Positions 1 through 10,200 of a DNA stretch of 64,000 bases are shown one piece after another. Position 1 is the first letter of the stretch. Every line of letters begins with the position of its first letter. Source of the stretch: Argopecten irradians (Eukaryota; Mollusca; Bivalvia; Pectinida; Pectinidae); contig NC_091134.1 in assembly GCF_041381155.1 (NCBI RefSeq), positions 57,381,467 to 57,445,466 of the forward strand, read 5' to 3'. Below the pieces are notes generated by a model, which ran no database searches, was not told where the DNA came from, and saw only the letters and a program-made list of their open reading frames with translations. The translations under genes were made by a program, and so were the position numbers.

Positions 1-339
1 TGGTAACGGAATAGTCAAATATAATATTTCGATTCCCCAAAAAGGTACTATTAATGTCACTACCTTCTATTCCAATGTGTCAGTTAACTTTTTTTCCCAC
101 TATTGTTACAATGCCAGTTGGTATCATATTTTTGTTCGATTTAATATTTTACTATGCTGTTAGTGACTCTTAGATGTCTTTTGTAATATATCATGGCTAT
201 CCTTTGAAACCACTTCAATTCAAATTCTTAATGGGACAGTTTAGTCTGGGAGTGCATTCGAAGTTGTGTGTATAGCAGTAATAAACTAACTGTGATTTGT
301 CCGAAAAAGTCTACTTTGGTCATTATATACAATGCAAAA
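1..339. other. non-coding, nothing recognised
   Basis: AT-rich sequence at the window edge. I see no splice-flanked open frame, tandem repeat or inverted repeat before the tandem-core element that begins near 373. Confidence 0.5.
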
Positions 340-354
340 AATATCTGGCTCGCC

Positions 355-860
355 ACCATTAACAAGAGATCCCAGAGGGATCTTGGCGCCCACCAAAGAT
401 TGATCTATGTCTGACAATTGAAAGGGGGTCTTTTCTTTGCTTTTCATACTTCCAACTATCAAAATCCAAGATGACGGCCTGCCGGCAATCTTATTGACCG
501 ATCAGTCCCCAAAATTGCAATATGCACAACTAGGGCCCAAGGGGAACCTACAAATGTCGGCCATTTTGAAGACTGGTCTGTCCCAAAATGCGATATGGGC
601 AACTAGGGCCCTAGGGGAACCTACATTTTGAGAACGATCCCTTCAATACTTTTTGAGAAACAGTGGTAACAAACTTTATTCATTAAAATTCAATATGGCG
701 GCCTCTTGGCCATCTTGTTGTCAGATCGGTCCCAAAATTGAATATGCGCAACTAAAGCCCTAGAGGAACCTACATATGAAATCTGAGAACGATCCCTTCA
801 GTACTTTCCGAGAAATAGCGGTAACAAACTTTAACTATCAAAATCCAAGATGGCTGCCTG
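355..860 (+). mobile_element. Tandem-core Helentron/pearl-like element, family 1, copy A
   Basis: The left end reads AACAAGAG followed by the small palindrome GATCCCAGAGGGATC, then GGCGCCCACC. About three imperfect units of roughly 145-150 bp follow. Each carries blocks such as AATCCAAGATGGCGGCC, CAACTAGGGCCCTAGGGG and GATCCCTTCAGTACTTT. The same unit recurs at 21.3, 32.0, 34.9 and 53.6 kb. This copy lacks the CGGA simple repeat and the GCCCACC terminal palindrome seen in copy B, so it looks truncated on the right, where it runs into the 47-bp minisatellite. No transposase is present, so it is non-autonomous. From memory, bivalve pearl elements (Helitron-related) have this plan: core repeats followed by a tetranucleotide repeat. 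Confidence 0.7.
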
Positions 861-1341
861 GCGGCACTCTCTGATATTACCTTTCCAATTGGTGTCTTTC
901 TTGAAATCCGTTGTTAATCCTCTTTCGCCTTTTCAATTGGTGTATTTCTTGTACTCGTTACCAATCTTTATATTACCTCGCCGATTGGAGTCTTTCGTCA
1001 CACACGTTCGCTGTCCTCATATTACCCCGTCAATTGGTCTCTCTCTCTCTCTCTCTCTCTCTTGAAACCCGTTCTCAATGTTCATATAACCTTGCCAATT
1101 GGTGTCTCTTGAAACCCGTTCTCAATGTTCATATAACCTTGCCAATTGGTGTCTCTTGAAACCCGTTCTCAATGTTCATATAACCTTGCCAATTGGTGTC
1201 TCTTGAAACCCGTTCTCAATGCTCATATAACCTTGCCAATTGGTGTCTCTTGAAACCCGTTCTCAATGCTCATATAACCTTGCCAATTGGTGTCTTTTGA
1301 AACCCGTTCTCAATGCTCATATTACCCCGCAACTACTTGAA
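861..1341. repeat. 47-bp minisatellite with degenerate left flank and (CT)n
   Basis: From 1060 a 47-bp unit repeats at 1107, 1154, 1201, 1248 and 1295. It contains TTGAAACCCGTTCTCAATG and CCTTGCCAATTGGTGTC. The middle units are nearly identical. To the left (861-1038) are older, poorly matching relatives that keep CAATTGGTGTC at irregular spacing, then a (CT)n run at about 1039-1062. The open frames across it are by-products of the repeat and I do not count them as genes. Confidence 0.9.
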
Positions 1342-4313
1342 ACCCGTGCCCAAACTTCATTTAACTTTGCCAATCAGTTTTCATAGAAGCATGTCCTTAA
1401 CCCTATCAATGGGTGTCCCTTTAACCTTGCCTATTTGCACCGTTCTCCAATCTCTTATAAAATCTGGCCTTTTGCTGTTTGTCATTAACACGTTTTCAAA
1501 ACGATAAACAATTAAAACGTTTTACTCCCCGATATTAGATGAAAAATTAACCATATGAAAAATAAAATATGACTTCTACAGTTGATTTCTGTACACATGG
1601 CCACGTGTTCACGTCACTTCTTATCCTACCACTAAAGACGCTAGTTGTGTCACACAGCTGTATCCGTGTCTTAAGTTTAGCATGAATTTCTCTTGGGGAA
1701 GAGAACAGTATAGTTGCCTAGATAATTATAGAGCTATAGAAGGAAATTTTACCGTCAATAAAAATACGTAAATGAATTACACGCAAATCTTTCCTGTCAA
1801 TGATATAATTCCTTAAAATACATATTGTATAATATCTCCGCTTTTATGATTAGACTCGACTGCAACGCATGCCCAGTAATACTTGTAATGACAAACTGTT
1901 TACTGAGCTGGCAGAAACAAGAACGGATTTTGTAAAATAATGACCCGCAAGGGATTTCGCCGTACGTATACAGCTTAGATAGTGTAGAACAATGAAAGGT
2001 CACAGCGATTATGGAATATTACACGATTTTTTATCGGTGTATCTGTGTGACAGAGTCAGTTTTTATGACGCGATGTCCCTTCGGATCGTATTCCTGATCA
2101 ATAAACATCAAATCTTGATAGAAAATGTTACACTTGAAACGGAAATAACCGCCATATTGAATGCATGCTGGGTAATTTAACAGGTTTAATCGCTCCAATT
2201 AAAACATAAGAAACTGAAGCTGGGAAATCGATTGCGGACTCTAACTCCGGAATCTGTGGCTATATCACATCCAAATCACACTCAAAGGAGTTCCGGATTT
2301 CTTTTTCGCTTCGTTTTGCATAACAAATGGCTTTAAAATACCGGATTAGATAGATGGAGGATGGTATGTGTGTTTGGTCCTATAAAATTAAAAAGAAATG
2401 TAAATATTCGAGCGGCGACAAAGCTATTTGAGCATGTATATAGCTAAAATTTATGGAGAAATAAAAGAAATTTATCTTGGCATTACCATGGAACTGGCGA
2501 CACCGTGCTAGCATTTCAGTGCATTAAGGCTTGGTCTAGAAATTCAACGTGTTTTGTAAAAGCTCACATAGCAATCCTTTGTCATGTGTTACGTAAAGTG
2601 CAGGTTCAGTTCAATTTGTTCATATATTGACCCATATTTATTCTACAAATTAGAAATATAAAATTCGACATTTAGGTACAAACAGAACCTATAAGACCGA
2701 GGTCATCCGAAATGTCACTGTAAATGGGTGAGGTAATTCTCGTCATGTTTCTATATAACGACAATGGGGCTTTATATAACACGCTCTTTTTATAAATGCC
2801 ACATGTTGTCTATGTGTGTACTCTATAGCTAAATACGGTTAGATATTAAAGGTCTGTCATTTAAGGATCATTCTACAGAGCGCCACAAATATTTACAACG
2901 TAAACAATCTTTTTGTAGGTGTTAGAGATACTTTGGGTAGTATTCATGATTTTCGGATAACCTAAGAGTATTAACAATATATAGTATCTATGTAGAGATT
3001 ATACGTTTCAGTGTTCGGAATAAGTACATCGAGTTATACTAATTTACAGTTTTGAAGGACTGCTCGTGAAGTGAAATGCCTTGTTTAAAATAATACGCTT
3101 CTTGATCAGAAATGACTAGAATAGCATGCAATCATATATGATTATGCACATTAAGTAGACCAACCTAAACGGAGAATATTTTCTCAAGTTTATATACGCG
3201 TATATTGTTTGCAATACATATATCATATTTGAAACGATACACAATCCGTACGTTGTGCTGGTGGTACATTGTACATGATGAATAGGCGATACAGAGAAAT
3301 ATTTGATTTCGATTTAATCTCGGCATGTATATACATATCGGCAGCATTTTATGTCACAAAATGCAAATACTCAAGGCATACAATTTCCTATTATCTTTGG
3401 CAAATATGGAATTCTTTTAAACCTAATTGAATAGATTTTTTATGTAAAGATATACTCAGATAAGCTGTTGTATCAAATATTTGCTTTGTACCTAAATTCC
3501 ACAAAAGCCATGATGGCGCTCGCACCAAATTTACCTAACTAATGAATACTTTGATGGAAAAATGAATTTAAACCAATCAAAAATAAATTGGTGCCTGGAT
3601 ACACAATAGATATATGCATTAACAGCTTTATTTGTTGAACATATATAAGCGACAATTTGCCATAAAGCGCCGTGAACTGCGTCTTAGAAGAACCTGTTAT
3701 GACTAAAACAACAAAAGTTACAAATTCCTCGTTGGTCTACTGTATACAGCTAGTCTTTCCTTCCTTTAGTTTTGAGGTTATTGAAATAATGAGTACAGGT
3801 GCATTCGATACACACGTATTAATGGACCGTTTGTTTACATCAATTTGAAGTTACCATAAGAGATTTTCGAAATTGGACAGATTACATTTTAACTTTTGTC
3901 TTTGTAAAATGACTACATTTGAAGGTTTAATATGTATCATCACCTGCATTGTTTGTATCCTCTATACTTACAGTACAGTTGTGTCCGGTAATTTTGCGCG
4001 TCCAGTAAGTCATGTGTAAACGACGCCATTTCCTGCTGTCAAGAAAATAGCAAACGTTCGGTAAATTTCGTATCACAGCAAAACATTGTCATATATTCAT
4101 TAAAGTTCGTGTTGAAATGCTTAATTGTTATTATCAGTTAGATCAAATCATGAAATGTGTTGTTACACTACAGATATTTGATTTTCATCCCTAGTTCAAC
4201 AGTTATTATATTTATATTCAAAACAAAATACTTTGAAATCAGCACACGACACCGATAAACCAATCTAACACGTATTGGCCTCTATACCAAGTAAAATCTC
4301 TCCGGAAACTTAC
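1342..4313. other. non-coding stretch, no gene seen
   Basis: Three kilobases of AT-rich sequence with only short open frames, none bounded by convincing splice sites or resembling a known family. It may be flank or intron of the weak minus-strand candidate that starts at 4314. Confidence 0.5.
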
Positions 4314-5574
4314 CGGACATGTCAACATCCGCAGAGACGTCGGGGTAGCCACATTTTACGCCTTGTAACTCCAATATTTTGATGGATATTTCATTTCTTT
4401 TCTGTTCTTTCAAAAGATAAAACTTCAGCCTTTTTATTGATGTGCATTTTAGTATATTTGCGCAAAAATGAAATGACAGAAACAGCAACGAAAGTTTTAG
4501 GTGCGCAGACTTACCGGCTTGCATTGTAAGGTGTTACTATCACGGTATTTATATTCACTCCTAGCCGAGTACCAATCCTTGTCATCGCATGTGTTCTTGC
4601 AACGTTGGTACTCTTGTGTAATCACACACGGATTTTCAGACAATTGTTTTGTGGAAATCAGCATTGGACCCCCTCTCATGGTCCTTATGTCGTATTTCAG
4701 TGCTAATAGTTATTCGGGTCAGGTTGACGGCCATTTTACCACTATCTTGAAAGTTATGTAAAGCCTTATCTCATTGGCAGAGTTAAAACCAACCGACCAA
4801 TGATATAAGGCTTAACATAACTTTCAAGATACTGAAGTTGCAAAATGGCTGTCAACCTGACCCGGATAACGATTAGGCCTATCTCTGAAATACGACGTAA
4901 GAACAACGAACAAGTAAATACACTTGTACGTTTGTTTTCACCTGATGTTTGTTTATGTCAAAGCCTGTTATTGTAGGCTGTCGTGTTTTCAGCGTATCGA
5001 ATAGAAATTCTGAACACTACATAACATCTTAACTTTTAATAAAGACCAAAGCTGTTGACATATCTGGTCTGGATATTTTTTTTCAGTACTTTGAACTAAA
5101 TTACCCAATTTTGCATCACGGAGGAGTTCCTTACCTTTCTCTATACATTATTCTATAGTGAGTCTTTGACTTACCAGTTTGCTAACACCTATGGGCGAAT
5201 GTCGATACTGTATAAGGAATGGAAGTTTTGCTTGATTACGATAAGTAGTGAGACTAGTCTGTGCGGAGTCTTAGAAGGAAATAAACGAATATTGAAGCAT
5301 TCCATGAACAAAGCTTCTACATAGGTACGTAACGTAAAATACATTAGCATATATATAATGGTCTTGCTGTAACAGGGAGGATTGTCTAATTTTCGTTCTT
5401 AGAAAGCCTGCAAGTGACAAAATATTTACCCTCTCTTCCCCGATCAGGGGACATTCGGCGTCATTATCAATGGCGGTGACAGACTGTCCGAGAACAATAG
5501 CTGTACTGACTTGTAAATTAGACATTGATGGAAATCTCAAGTCAATTACAAGCTGCTCCCAAACAGGAAATGAC
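4314..5574 (-). CDS. possible minus-strand gene fragments, three exon-like blocks
   Basis: Three blocks on the minus strand look like exons but match no family I know. Block 1 (about 5574 down to 5434) follows a good polypyrimidine acceptor ending ATCAATAG and encodes a stretch with VWEQLVIDLRFP and NDAECPLIGEER. Block 2 (about 4650 down to 4515) is cysteine-rich, with CVITQEYQRC, CDDKDWYSAR and YRDSNTLQCKP, and ends exactly at a GTAAGT donor. Block 3 (4361 down to 4314) encodes VKCGYPDVSADVDMSG and ends at another GTAAGT donor. The cysteine spacing suggests a secreted protein. Against a working gene, the phases of blocks 2 and 3 do not join with the obvious splice sites, and a foldback element sits just upstream of block 2. 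It could be a decaying gene, or chance. Confidence 0.3.
4688..4898. mobile_element. foldback MITE, about 90-bp arms
   Basis: The left arm starts TCGTATTTCAG and includes GGGTCAGGTTGACGGCCATTT and CTTGAAAGTTATGTAAAGCC. The right arm is its diverged reverse complement, running from ACCAATGATATAAGGC to CTGAAATACGA, with a short loop near 4780-4797. There is no coding capacity. It is a non-autonomous inverted-repeat element; the superfamily is not determined. Confidence 0.8.
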
Positions 5575-6780
5575 CTATTGATAAAAAACAGTAGAGTCAC
5601 GATAGCCTCGTTATCGCTTCCGTTCAATCAGATTGTGATAATTTCAAAAATAGCGAAAACGTGCCTAAAACCCCTGCAGTGGTACTTAGTGGAAAACTTA
5701 ACATACCACTTAAAACATGGACAAGTGATAATTAAGATGAAAATTGAAAGGAAACTCTTCGGGAAATATCTTGAATTGTAATTTAGGAGAAGATGACAAC
5801 GCTAGGCTCGTTACAAGACGTTGGACCAATATGGCGGGGCCTGATCCCTTGGTAGCAGCAGTCCATATATATGTGACGGTGAGCTATACATCACAGAATT
5901 AGGAGTGACGTGACTATATCGAACCGTCTAGGACTAGCTAATGAATGTGTTAGGCCCCTTTACTCTCTGACTGTACGGCCCCTAGGGGATGTCTGACACT
6001 CGATGAACATTTGCCACATGTCCCCCAACTAACATGTTTATAGTGATTGCGCTGACAAACTGCGACATAACTTTGGGTACGCCGGAGTGGTCACAGCCAT
6101 AGTCCTGACAGTATTTTATGAATCTTGTTCGTGTTTGCATTACTCAAGCCCAAATTGAATTACCATCCGTCAATTTCGGAAGACTTGAACGTTATTTACG
6201 AAACCTCCGGTAAAACTCTCGATTTTATTACTAACAAGCCTAAGACAGTGGCTGAGTTTATCTAAGACTTATAACATATTGTCTACTCTACAACCGGAAT
6301 TTATACATACACATATGTTTTCCTAGTTCTAAGTCCATTTTTGCACTGTATTTATTCTTATAATGTTTTAATGGTAATTGCCGTTTTAAACAAAATGGGA
6401 ACTTAAACACAAATTATTCCTGACTATAAGAGAATACCTGTTCAATTCCCAAAAAAATTGATGAAGACAAAAAAAATGTATCAATAATAATAATTCAAGT
6501 ATTACATGTACTGCATGTTCGTATTTATTGTAAATAGAAACGTGTGTTTATTACATCTTCTCAGCGAAATATGTAATGTTGAGATGATCTCTAAATCATT
6601 TTGTGCAGATTCGGCATAGTGAACGTCGTTGTAAATCAACAAAATCTTATGAAATTTATTCATAATTGTCTTACTGATAATCTCATAAATATATGGAGAC
6701 CATATCCACAAGAAAAATAAAATTCGAACATTGGATATACCTATAAGAAAGGTTCAGGACATTCAGAAATAAAAACAATT
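4899..6780. other. intergenic, weak coding signal only in 5434-5574
   Basis: Apart from the minus-strand block listed at 4314-5574, I see no gene or clear repeat here. The stretch ends at the promoter-proximal CRE pair of the gene at 6933. Confidence 0.4.
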
Positions 6781-6801
6781 CACTAGACGTAATCAATGGT
6801 A

Positions 6802-6832
6802 TGACGTCATAGTTAAAGACATCATGACGTCA
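6802..6832. promoter_or_regulatory. two perfect CRE palindromes (TGACGTCA)
   Basis: TGACGTCA occurs at 6802-6809 and again at 6825-6832, start to start 23 bp (about two helical turns), both inside ATGACGTCAT. They lie 101-131 bp upstream of the ATG at 6933, a usual promoter-proximal place for CREB/ATF sites. No convincing TATA box is visible between them and the start codon. That CREB/ATF proteins bind here is inferred from the consensus. Confidence 0.7.
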
Positions 6833-6932
6833 TACTCATTGTTTTGATTGCATTTCGGGATCGCCCAACTCTAGCTTAGCTACGAGCCTTTATGAACACA
6901 TATTTCTTTTCTTTACATACAAATCAACCATT

Positions 6933-8192
6933 ATGGGCTGCAAGTTTACCAAAGTAAGAAATCCGACGTCACGAGACGAAGACGAGAAGATGTCGGAAAT
7001 AATCAGCAAGAGTTCAAGTTCCACAGATTCTAAGAAAGATTTGGAATGTCACATTTCACAAGCTACGAGAGACATTGTAGAAAAGTGTCAGCAAGCTCTG
7101 TCCGCGGCAACTATGACGGACGATGACGTAATAAGTCTAAGTATGTACCCACCAACTTTCATGGACGAATATTCGGATGTACAGAGCATGGATGTCGAAA
7201 GCGAAATGGATATCCCGTACTATCGAGAGGATTCATCGGACCTAAAACAGGAAGAAGTCAGACGTGAATCTTTATCGGCAACAGTGAAAGATCGGGCTTC
7301 ATTCACCCTATCATCGAAACTTTCTAACTTCTTTCGAAGGGGAATGCGAAGCAAACTAAACAGCCAAGACGAATTGTCAAGAGATATTGACACCGTGACA
7401 GGATATGGATATGAAGGTGATGTGTCATCGAGCGGATGGGAAAGATCGCCAACTCCTACACGCCAAGACATGAAGAAAAAACTCCTTCAAAGAACTAACA
7501 GTAGATTATCAGACCTGTCACAAATGGTAGCCACGAAGAGAGGAATCCGTGAGTATGAGGCCCTGACTTTGATTCATGACATATTGGAGACAAGCGAGAC
7601 GTCGGATCTCGAGATAGAAGACGATGGCAGATCGTCTTCCTCCTCCTCCTCTAGCAGTGATGATTCCTTCTGTCCTCCTCAGCGCAACTTCCGTGTTTTA
7701 GCCAGACCCAATGCCGCAAGAGGAACTAGGACCTTCGGCAACGCTACTCAAGATCTGGCGGATATGTCCAACCGTATCGTAGAATTTGAAGCAGAGGTCG
7801 AGAACCTCATCGACAAGCATGCAGTGGCCACCAGGGATTACAGAAACAGACAACTTCGCCCACGGGTAAGTAGTGTTTATATTCATTAGCATTACTTGGT
7901 AAATACCTACATGAATATATACTCATTGTGTAGTATCAGAATTGACTTCTAATTACGGAACACTGTTTGTTCTCAGGGAGAACGTGGGCCCCGTCTGCCG
8001 TCCTTTAGCCTCCAGTTTCAGGAAGCGAATACTGGTTCTGTTTCCTTCATGGACAACGAAAGTAGGTACAGCAAACATTTTGCCAACGCCGTGACCCGTC
8101 CTCAACTGACAGTACAGGGACTCTCTTCAACAGATGATCGACTTGTACAGTGGATGGTTAGTCAGCAGAGGAGGGACTCCGAACGGCAGTAA
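6933..8192 (+). CDS. Ser-rich protein with N-myristoylation signal, two exons
   Basis: Exon 1 is 6933-7865, ending CGG|GTAAGT. Exon 2 is 7977-8192, after TTCTCAG and ending at TAA. The join is phase 0 and gives 382 aa. The protein begins MGCKFTKVR: Gly2 fits N-myristoylation, Cys3 palmitoylation, and the nearby basic residues membrane binding, so a peripheral membrane location is likely (inference). RRES at 110-113 is a PKA consensus; a serine run followed by DD (234-244) suits acidophilic kinases; residues 275-295 may form a helix. There is no signal peptide or transmembrane segment. I do not recognise a domain; it may be lineage-restricted. The long open exon, canonical splice sites and upstream CRE pair support a real gene. 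The CREs and PKA-type site together hint at cAMP control, which is untested. Confidence 0.8.
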
Positions 8193-8421
8193 AGTGAAGG
8201 TGAGGTTCGATATTAGTTGCACGACAAAACAGCAGTCAAAAGCTCGACAAAGTCATGTAGGCAGTGGAATTTCATACAAAATAGTGTCTATGCATTAAAT
8301 GGGTATATCGAATACACATTAGATAAATCGGTTACAGCTCCAGCTTGTTTCAATACTGAAATATCTAAATCAAAATAACATCAATATTTACATGGATGTT
8401 AATGCGAGTTTATTTTTTCAG

Positions 8422-8522
8422 GATAAGGAGAAAAATGTGGACAATCATGGGGCCATGATCACAGACTATGAAGCATTTTACAGTATCAGTGAAGAGGTCA
8501 TTTTAAGAATAGAAAATTATCC
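8422..8522 (+). other. possible extra 3' exon of the 6933 gene
   Basis: A 101-bp block lies between a good acceptor (TTTTTTCAG at 8413-8421) and a GTAAGT donor at 8523. The exon before it has a usable donor (GTGAGG at 8200), only 7 bases after the TAA. Spliced this way the block would be 3' UTR. Its own frame is open and reads DKEKNVDNHGAMITDYEAFY in its first part, so it might instead be coding in an isoform that avoids the TAA. Confidence 0.35.
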
Positions 8523-9889
8523 GTAAGTTGCAGGACATTTATCGATCAAATGCAGAAAAATTGTTTGATTCTTATCTTAGACATCTTGGATATATACATA
8601 TACATGTGGTCTGTATGTACTCATGTGGTCATTATTGCATAGTAGCTCGTACAGTGTATGACCTATACGGAATCATGGAACAATGTAATTTAGTCTTGAA
8701 GAGGCGATAAGTCCGAAGTATGTCAATCACGCAGATTGATTCATTAGAAAACAATTCTTCGACGACAGCTTATTAACATATTGGAAGTACTTGTGTCGTA
8801 TTTAATTCACGAATGATTACCAATATCCATGGTAACTCATTTACCATTCTGTGTCACGTACATGTATATAGGCTGTGATGAAATGATCAGCATTTCGATG
8901 AACTTTGTTCGTTTAAACCCATTCTGTTTGAATATTTTTTTTAAAGATATCATTAATAAAAAATTTCACAAACACACAAAAAGAGTTATGGTTATTTGTC
9001 AATCTTTTTTCTCAATCCATCTTACCCCCTCTTATTTCTGTTACCAGTAGAAATGCATTTAACACTTCTTATTTACAAGTAAAAGCGCACATCACAGAAT
9101 CTTATAATTAATGGAAATGTGCCTCTAAAGGTTTATTTAATTCTTAAGTATTTGTATGTTCTTAAGCTCTTCTTGTAAGTGTTTAACTTAATAATGAATT
9201 CAACGTTTCGGCAGACTTGTAAAACGATTGGTCTTTCGTTTTTCATACCTGACCAATCAAATACAGATATCAACCGATACATCACTCGGCAGAAAACGCA
9301 GTGACAATAGAATTGCTTCCCCTAGAACATCGTACTCATATTAAACCGTACAAAACTAATAAAGCCTTTAATTGGCATAGTAATACAATAGAATCATCAG
9401 AAGCGGGTCAGCCTCTATTCGTAAACTGATTTTCTTGATTAAAGAAATAAACCAAATCTTGGTGGAGTATTATTACACCCACTCCCAGCGAAGACATTGT
9501 GACTCTTATTGTATCTTAACTAGGCAGTTATCGACAGATATTAGACTGGGGTTCCATACAAAAGGCAGTTTTATGGACAGAAATTGGTCACCAAACCCAA
9601 TATTGTACGGAAAATGTTCCTGGGAATGAGATAGCTGGGATTATAATGGTTAGGTTGCTCGATATTATATCATAGATCATGTATCTAATTCACTAATCGT
9701 CTTGACCTACCAATTAATGCGAACCACCATCTTCATTGTCTCCATATGTTCTTAATTAAACAGATAAGATGGATGTGATTTATAAATAACGATGGAATAT
9801 TCCAAATTAAAAGTTCACGGGCTGAAATTGGTTGAAATCTTGATGTCACGTCTGACGGTCTCCATTGGAATGGATACGTGGATATAGAC
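8523..9889. other. non-coding, nothing recognised
   Basis: AT-rich sequence downstream of the 6933 gene. It may contain later 3' exons of that gene, but no coding exon or repeat structure stands out. Confidence 0.4.
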
Positions 9890-10200
9890 CAAATGTGTAC
9901 ATAGCAATGCAGGGAGAATGGAAATTTGGATTTAGAACATATGCAACAAGACTGGGACTCGAACCGGGATCTCCGCGCAATAGAGATGTAACAGTAATTG
10001 ATCAGAAGTCTCTCATCAGCCGTTCAACGCAGTCCAACGATGTTGATGATCTGCAATTAACATACCCTGGACAAGTGTTTCCTTTGTAAATTTGCGGTAC
10101 GTGTACACAGGGACTTGTCCTATCATATAGTATATATATATACACGTGTACGCAGAAGCTCCCCTCCCTTCTACATTACAAGTCCCTGTGTAAGCGTGTA
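9890..10200 (-). repeat. tRNA-derived SINE-like sequence with terminal inverted repeat
   Basis: The minus strand carries GGTTCGAGTCCC (at about 9953-9964 on the plus strand as GGGACTCGAACC), an exact match to a pol III B box. GTTGAACGGCTGATGAG upstream on that strand could be a weak A box. Just to the right, TACACAGGGACTTGT (about 10110) and ACAAGTCCCTGTGTA (about 10172) form an inverted repeat around a TA-rich loop, which may be a separate small foldback element. Confidence 0.45.

Noticed and set aside
850-1159. Overlapping open frames rich in LSLSLS and LPIGVS
   Set aside because: Explained by (CT)n and the 47-bp minisatellite.
5470-5781. Plus-strand 103-codon frame starting MAVTDCPRT
   Set aside because: Opposite-strand overlap of the better supported minus-strand block; no splice sites in this direction.
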